Assembly: GCA_027922465.2 (NCBI GenBank)
Contig: BQMF02000219.1
Coordinates: forward strand, 248,001-312,000
Source: Turritopsis dohrnii
Lineage: Eukaryota; Cnidaria; Hydrozoa; Anthoathecata; Oceaniidae
DNA: 64,000 nt
Reading direction: 5' to 3'
Made by a program: the position numbers and the translations under genes. Under the pieces are notes generated by a model that was given only the letters and a program-made list of their open reading frames with translations, was not told where the DNA came from and did no database searches. This document shows, piece after piece, positions 59,101 through 64,000 of the stretch; position 1 is the first letter of the stretch; each line of letters begins with the position of its first letter.

Positions 59101-62100
59101 CCTCTTGAGCGTGCAGTCATCCAACAGGGTTTCCAAGGGTTACCTTCAACTCATTAAAAGGATTTATGTAGCTTTCTTATTGATGTTTTAGAAAAACCAT
59201 CTTTCATAATGGTACCAGTCGATATGGTCGTGACAAATGGACATCCAGTGAATTTACTTTGTTCCGCAACCGGTTTTCCTCTTCCACAAATAACTTGGTA
59301 TAAAAAATTAAACAATGGAGAAATGGTTCCCGTACTTTTGGACCATCGAATTCGACAGTTACATAATGGCACTTTAGTTATTGGCTACACACAAGCTTCC
59401 GATAATGGTAAATATGTATGCCAAGCGTCATTCTTTGACAAGACGTATTTAAAAGATCCGATCCAGAAAGAAGTTAGTCTTGATGTGAGAGGTGAGTTTA
59501 TTGACTATGCATCTGGATTACTGCAGGGCTGTGTTTAAAGTGTAAACATATCCCCCTGATTACTGATATTACTCCGCTTTATTTAAAAGCATAAAAATCG
59601 TACTTTTAAGTATTTTGTTGCTGCTCTGTTCTCAGCAATTATCAGATAATACCAGATACATCTGCTAGATCGCGAAAAGGAACAATGAGGAAAAAATAAA
59701 TCGAGAAATTCACATAAGTGTTAGCATTAGCACGGTATAGACTTTCACGAAAATGTCCAAAAACTTCTGCTAGCATATCATTTGATCCATTTTGTTTAGT
59801 TCCCGCCAAAATTGTTTCTACATCTCCTTTGGTGGTGCGTAATATCAAATCCAGAGCTGTTGATTTATTTTGTTCGATTGTTGGAACAGCACCTTTGTCA
59901 CTCCGATGGTTCAAAGACAACTTAGAAATTGCTGATAGGAGCACGTCCAAATATGCTATTTATCGGTCATTAAGTCATGACTCACAACCACCCGTGTTGA
60001 ATTCTTCGATCCAGATAAGAGAATTATCTCGAGACGACAATGGCATATATGAGTGCGGCGGATCAAATACATTCGGACATGATAAAATCCCCTTCAACGT
60101 TTATGTGGAAGGTAAAACCATTTGTTACGTTTAGTTACGTCTAGTTACGTTTAGTTACGAGTTTAATTGACTTTCGGCACTTTTGGTTCCTCGCTCGAAT
60201 TTCATTCGTCAAAATATGAATGTCATTCTGTGACATGTACTACTTGTTGGAATCATAATTGTGTTTTTTTGCATCTATAGAGGAACCGTCTAATCCGACT
60301 GGCATCGAGGAAGTGAGCTCCACATCTAGACAAATCCATATGCAGTGGAAACCCGGTTATGACGGGAATTCACCGATTATATTTTATCGTGTCGAAATGA
60401 GAGGTGCATCAAAATCCTGGGATTTTGGGAAATTTATCATAGTCAATGGCAACACAACACAGTATACAGTATTGGATCTGGACCCTGGAAACGAATATAC
60501 ATTTCGAGTAAATGCCCGTAATAAACACGGTACTAGTGACTGGAGCAGCGAGGCAATTCTGAAGACGAAAGAGGAAGGTATAAAGCATTTCGTAGATTTA
60601 TTTATTTATATTTAATATCCAAGCAAAGTGGATTCAATCGCATTATGGTAAATTATTTCTTTTTTCTAGCGCCATCTGCCGCTCCGCAGAACGTCTCTGT
60701 GGAAGCTATTTCTAAGGATAAACTTCATGTAGTTTGGCGTGTAAGTATACCTGCTTTCTCATAAAAACAAATCGGTCATAACCCTTTCCTTAAGTAAGTT
60801 TTTTCCAAACTTTTTTATTCTTTTTTTAGCCTCCAGAGAAAAGCAAAAGAAATGGCATAATTATTGAATACTGTATCTTCTTCGAGCCAACAGCAAGAAC
60901 AGCCGCCATGTTGAACGTCACAACCGGAAATAACGGTCAATATACATTAAGTAATCTTTTGCAGTTCACATCGTACCGTGTTCAAGTACAAGCCTTCACG
61001 AGAGCAGGAGGAGGGCCAGTCTCACTGCCTGTTACAGCAAGCACCTTCGAAGGAGGTAAGATAGGGTCAGTTCAAAGCAACCAATTTCAATAATATAACG
61101 TGACTTGAAGGGTCATGAAACAAATAGGTTGTATTTTGTTATTTAGCATTATACAGATCTAGGTAATGTGCCATTAGGTCTTGCAGTTAAGCACTAACAG
61201 TTGATGATATCAGCAAGAATTATTATGATGTGTAGTAGAACTTTCAGATACTTTTTAAGCAATTGAAAAATGATGCTCTGACACGTGGTTTAAAATGATT
61301 AATATTCACTATTCTGCTTTTTATTACAGTTCCTTCCAAACCTCCTGCGAATGTTGATGTTCAGATGGTTAATTCGGATACGATACTGGTAAACTGGAAT
61401 CCTGTTCCACCCTTATATGTGAACGGGTTGTTAGCAGGTTACAAAGTCATTTATGCAGATATTTCCCTGCGGAAAAAGTATCAGGCGATCGTAGCCAACT
61501 CACGACACATTCAGTTGACTGGATTGCGCAAGTACGCACGATATCGAATCGCGGTGTTAGCTTTCACCAGAGCTGGTGACGGAGTACTAAGTGACTATAT
61601 TGTCGGCAGGACTGATGAAGATGGTATGTTCTTCCACACTTATTTTCCCATTCATCTCTTCATATCTATTGCGTATTGTTTCGTCGTCCCACTATTTTCA
61701 ATTGATAGCAACATAGTCTCCTTAGTAACATAGTCTCCTTCTACTTTAGTTCCAAGTCCTCCGTCCAGATTCTCAGCAACTGCAGCCTCTCCATCGCAGA
61801 TCTTGGTAACGTGGTCTCCACCGTTGAATCCCAATGGCATTATTTTGCGTTATACTTTGTTTCACACAGAGACTGATAAGGATAAAGTACATCGCATTGA
61901 TAATATTCAACCAGAAGAAATAAGTTACACGCTGAACGACTTAATACTGGGGAAAGCCTATAGGGTATGGATGACAGCCAGTACAAGTAAAGGAGATGGA
62001 CCACGTACCAAAATAGCTGTTGCATCTCCTAAATTGCATGGTAATATTTTCCCATCCCTATTTTTAAACCATTGATGCATTCCTGTACATAATTCTTTTG

Positions 62101-64000
62101 TACAAAGAGACAAAATATTTTTACATTTACTTTTATTCTTATAAAAATGTCATGTATTAATCCATATGTATTAATCAATATGTATTTCAGTTCCTGCCAA
62201 AATTATCACGCCCTCTGGGTGGTCACTCAGTCGTGTTATTGGCAGTAACGTCAAATTACCTTGCGCCGCAGTTGGGAACCCAAAGCCTCGTATAATTTGG
62301 TACCGTCGGGAAAAAAGCAATAGGAACAAAAATAGACGTTGGATGGCGACGGATATGCCGAAAGAGCTGTACGACATCAAAAAGTCGGATGCCGGAGATT
62401 ACAACTGTAGCGCTGAAAATGATTATGGAGCAGACTGGAAAGTGATAACATTAATCGTGCAATGTAAGTTTTGATTCTAACTATCGAATGAAGCATATCT
62501 CAAATATTAACATATTTAGTGACGGAGGGCTTTCTGAAAGTTAAATTTTTCTTCGAACTTTATGTTTTGTATTTTGATTTTCTGTATTAGATCCTCCGTC
62601 ACCACCGGATGTATTAGACGCGACTATTGTCGGCCAAAACGACATCAATATAACTTGGAATTCCGCCACATCTGGCAAATATACCGGCTACAGCCAAATT
62701 ACACAACACTACGTGAATTACATCATTGATGATGGAAGTGTCAACCATGAGACGACATGGAGGACGGCAGTCATACCGGCAGAGCAGGAGTATTTCGTCA
62801 TCGTCAACATTACACAACACATTGTCTACTTTCGAGTCGCTTCTGAGAATAACGCTGGGAAGGGTAGATTCAGCGCACCGCTAAAATTTGAAATTTCTGG
62901 AAGAGGTACGTAGAATGCCATCAACTTATAAACAACTTTCTCACAGCGTTGTTATAAATTATTTCTAACATTCATTTAGGTGTGGGAAAATTCCCCACTA
63001 CATTATTCTCAGTTGGAGGCAAGCCTTCACAAGAGGACGATTTAAGCAGTCTACTTAAACCCATTTTAATTGCAGCTGTTGTTCTTCTCACCATCGTCAT
63101 CATTCTCCTGTTTATTGCATCATGGGATAGACATGAGCGACGAATCAGAAGTAAGTATTTTTCCATACAAAAACACCACAATAGTAGAAAAGATATATCA
63201 CCTTCACTCTCCTCCTTTTTAGAACCCAGATGCAAACGGTTAGTGCTGTGTCGATGTACGTGCCGTAAAAAGAGAGATTTTAACGAGGATCCCTATGGAG
63301 AGCCCAACCTGCCATGGCCTTGGAATATCAAAAGGTATGTTTTGTCAAATAATCTGAACATAGGCGTATTCAGGGTCAGTCAAAAAAAGTGGAGGAGTGT
63401 TCTTTTCGGTCTTAAGTGGTGATTATGTTACTTGCACGTTTTTCTTTTCTACTCGAAATGACTAAACTCTCCTCCACAAATTTCAAGTGAGTTGTAGCTA
63501 TGTCTCCACTGAAATTTTGAATTAAATAGATGAAAGTGAGTTATACAACTACCCATAATGCAATGTTGGAGTTACTCGATTAATGCATGTGTTGAAAGCA
63601 GGATAGCTTTGATTAATGGTAAAATTGAACCATTTTGTTTTTATTGCAGTAACAGGCACAGTGGCGCTTTTGATATGCAAGACCAACTACTAGGTTCTTC
63701 TGATGAGCAGCTCGAATTCAAATACGCCCCCAACTATGGCGCCAATCCAAATACGAATAGTTTAAAGAAGAAATTTTCAACGCCCTCTTCAAGTCAGTTC
63801 GATTTTGAACCGGTTGTACTGTTTAAATCTTCATCTCCAGAACGAACTGAAAGTATGGCTAAAAGTAATACATCAAAAGCACAAAACTCAAATGATGATA
63901 AACATACATTAAATAGGACTGATCTACCGAGTTACGACGAAATTATGAATCGGTCTTTATATAAACGAAACTGCGACAAGCCGTCAATTATGGAGAAATA
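53195..64000 (+). CDS. DSCAM: DSCAM-type cell adhesion receptor, 20 exons seen, 3' end outside
   Basis: Exon 1 (53195-53276) encodes a signal peptide (YVLAMLFFVSMEITQ). Ig1-9: 55481-55792, 55946-56266, 56416-56700, 57029-57301, 57419-57718, 58099-58368, 58673-58954, 59192-59491, 59800-60111. FN3 1: 60281-60577; FN3 2: 60670-60740 plus 60830-61055; FN3 3: 61330-61623; FN3 4: 61750-62040. Ig10: 62191-62463. FN3 5: 62591-62905. Transmembrane exon: 62980-63150 (PILIAAVVLLTIVIILLFIA). Tail: 63223-63334 and 63650 onward, with no stop by 64000. This is about 1,712 residues. Ig9-FN4-Ig-FN is the DSCAM order. Ig1 KIHDTKYRCKVSSEVGT and FN3 1 DGNSPIIFYRVE with SWD match vertebrate DSCAM. The family mediates homophilic recognition, self-avoidance and axon guidance. 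The sixth FN3 is absent. Ig/FN exon boundaries are phase 1. The tail has LPSYDEI, a possible WW-ligand motif. The 2.2 kb first intron holds a SINE. Confidence 0.9.
53566..53670. repeat. 35 bp tandem repeat, 3 copies, Tigger-like words
   Basis: Units of CCTTCACGAAGGACGCCCGA plus TAACTCGAACATTTA. The CGATAACTCGAAC word is the same as that repeated at the ends of the Tigger element at 21587-23259, so this is probably a fragment of a related element in DSCAM intron 1. Confidence 0.85.
53808..54056 (+). mobile_element. tRNA-derived SINE
   Basis: The head contains GATGGTGTAGTGGTTAGTAC (A-box-like) and GTGTTCGAGTCC (B box) at the spacing of a tRNA, but the acceptor and anticodon stems are not tRNA-perfect. 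A non-tRNA body follows, and the copy ends in TTACTTACTTACTTA, the short tandem tail typical of SINEs. Pol III promoter boxes would drive transcription; mobilisation would need a LINE. It lies in the sense orientation in DSCAM intron 1. Confidence 0.75.
54057..55480. other. Remainder of DSCAM intron 1
   Basis: AT-rich intronic DNA. I find no alternative Ig exon or other coding block between the SINE and the Ig1 acceptor at 55480. Confidence 0.5.
58522..58590. repeat. 20 bp tandem repeat, about 3 copies
   Basis: Units ACTCGAAAAGGCTGGTTCAC, with one copy reading ACTAGAAA, in the intron between Ig6 and Ig7 of the DSCAM-type gene. Confidence 0.85.
63359..63508. mobile_element. Second copy of the 11.45 kb MITE family
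   Basis: Left CATAGGCGTATTCAGGGTCA with GTCAAAAAAAGTGGAGGAG, a core CTTAAGTGGTGATTATGTTA and CTTGCACG, and right CTCTCCTCCACAAATTTCAA match the element at 11453-11617 along its length. CTGAA occurs at both junctions (63354-63358 and 63509-63513), a candidate 5 bp duplication. It lies in the last DSCAM intron seen. Confidence 0.8.

Noticed and set aside
53195..64000. Sidekick, contactin or Robo as the identity of the Ig/FN3 gene
   Set aside because: The order nine Ig, four FN3, one Ig, FN3, membrane is specific to DSCAM, and the Ig1 and FN3 1 sequences match DSCAM best.

Overview
This is a window of animal (metazoan) nuclear DNA. It is AT-rich, the genes are split by small GT-AG introns, and transposable elements are abundant. 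The five host genes are orthologues of animal genes: PIN4, centrobin, POLR2J, VPS37A and DSCAM. The Ig9-FN4-Ig-FN order of the DSCAM gene points to a bilaterian-type animal, and the mix of non-LTR retrotransposons, Tigger/pogo, hAT-like MITEs and a tRNA-derived SINE fits an invertebrate. I cannot name the species. Reading frames and intron phases were followed by hand; each of the five models keeps an open frame across all its junctions.

Layout. 174-1149 (+): PIN4 parvulin. 1.4-3.8 kb (-): an old LINE, followed by a Tigger-type MITE. 5.0-16.4 kb (-): a 21-exon centrobin gene whose introns hold a second, nearly complete LINE reverse transcriptase and a MITE. 17.4-21.6 kb: a 169-170 bp satellite with two hairpins per monomer and higher-order duplication, ending at a Tigger element (21.6-23.3 kb) that pairs a broken transposase with an opposite-strand HIRAN-like reading frame. 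23.4-28.1 kb: outlying satellite copies, a second Tigger MITE, a perfect 36-bp-arm hairpin and a LINE tail.

28155-33811 is the most unusual object: a 5,657 bp unit with 66 bp terminal inverted repeats (one mismatch), a 9 bp target duplication, and inverted arrays of a ~61 bp repeat inside both ends. Its only evident gene, in three exons, predicts a 966-residue protein with a USP-type deubiquitinase domain (Cys, His and Asp boxes present), then an apparently inactive Ulp1-like segment. No transposase is recognisable.

35.9-42.0 kb: a MITE, the single-exon POLR2J gene and the 13-exon VPS37A gene. 42-53 kb: mostly intergenic, with two MITEs and a small tandem repeat. 53.2-64.0 kb (+): a DSCAM-type receptor gene, one symmetric phase-1 exon per Ig domain, running off the right edge in its cytoplasmic tail.

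The host genes do not form a pathway: PIN4 (prolyl isomerase), centrobin (centriole), RPB11 (RNA polymerase II), VPS37A (ESCRT-I) and DSCAM (neuronal adhesion) are ordinary neighbours separated by mobile DNA.
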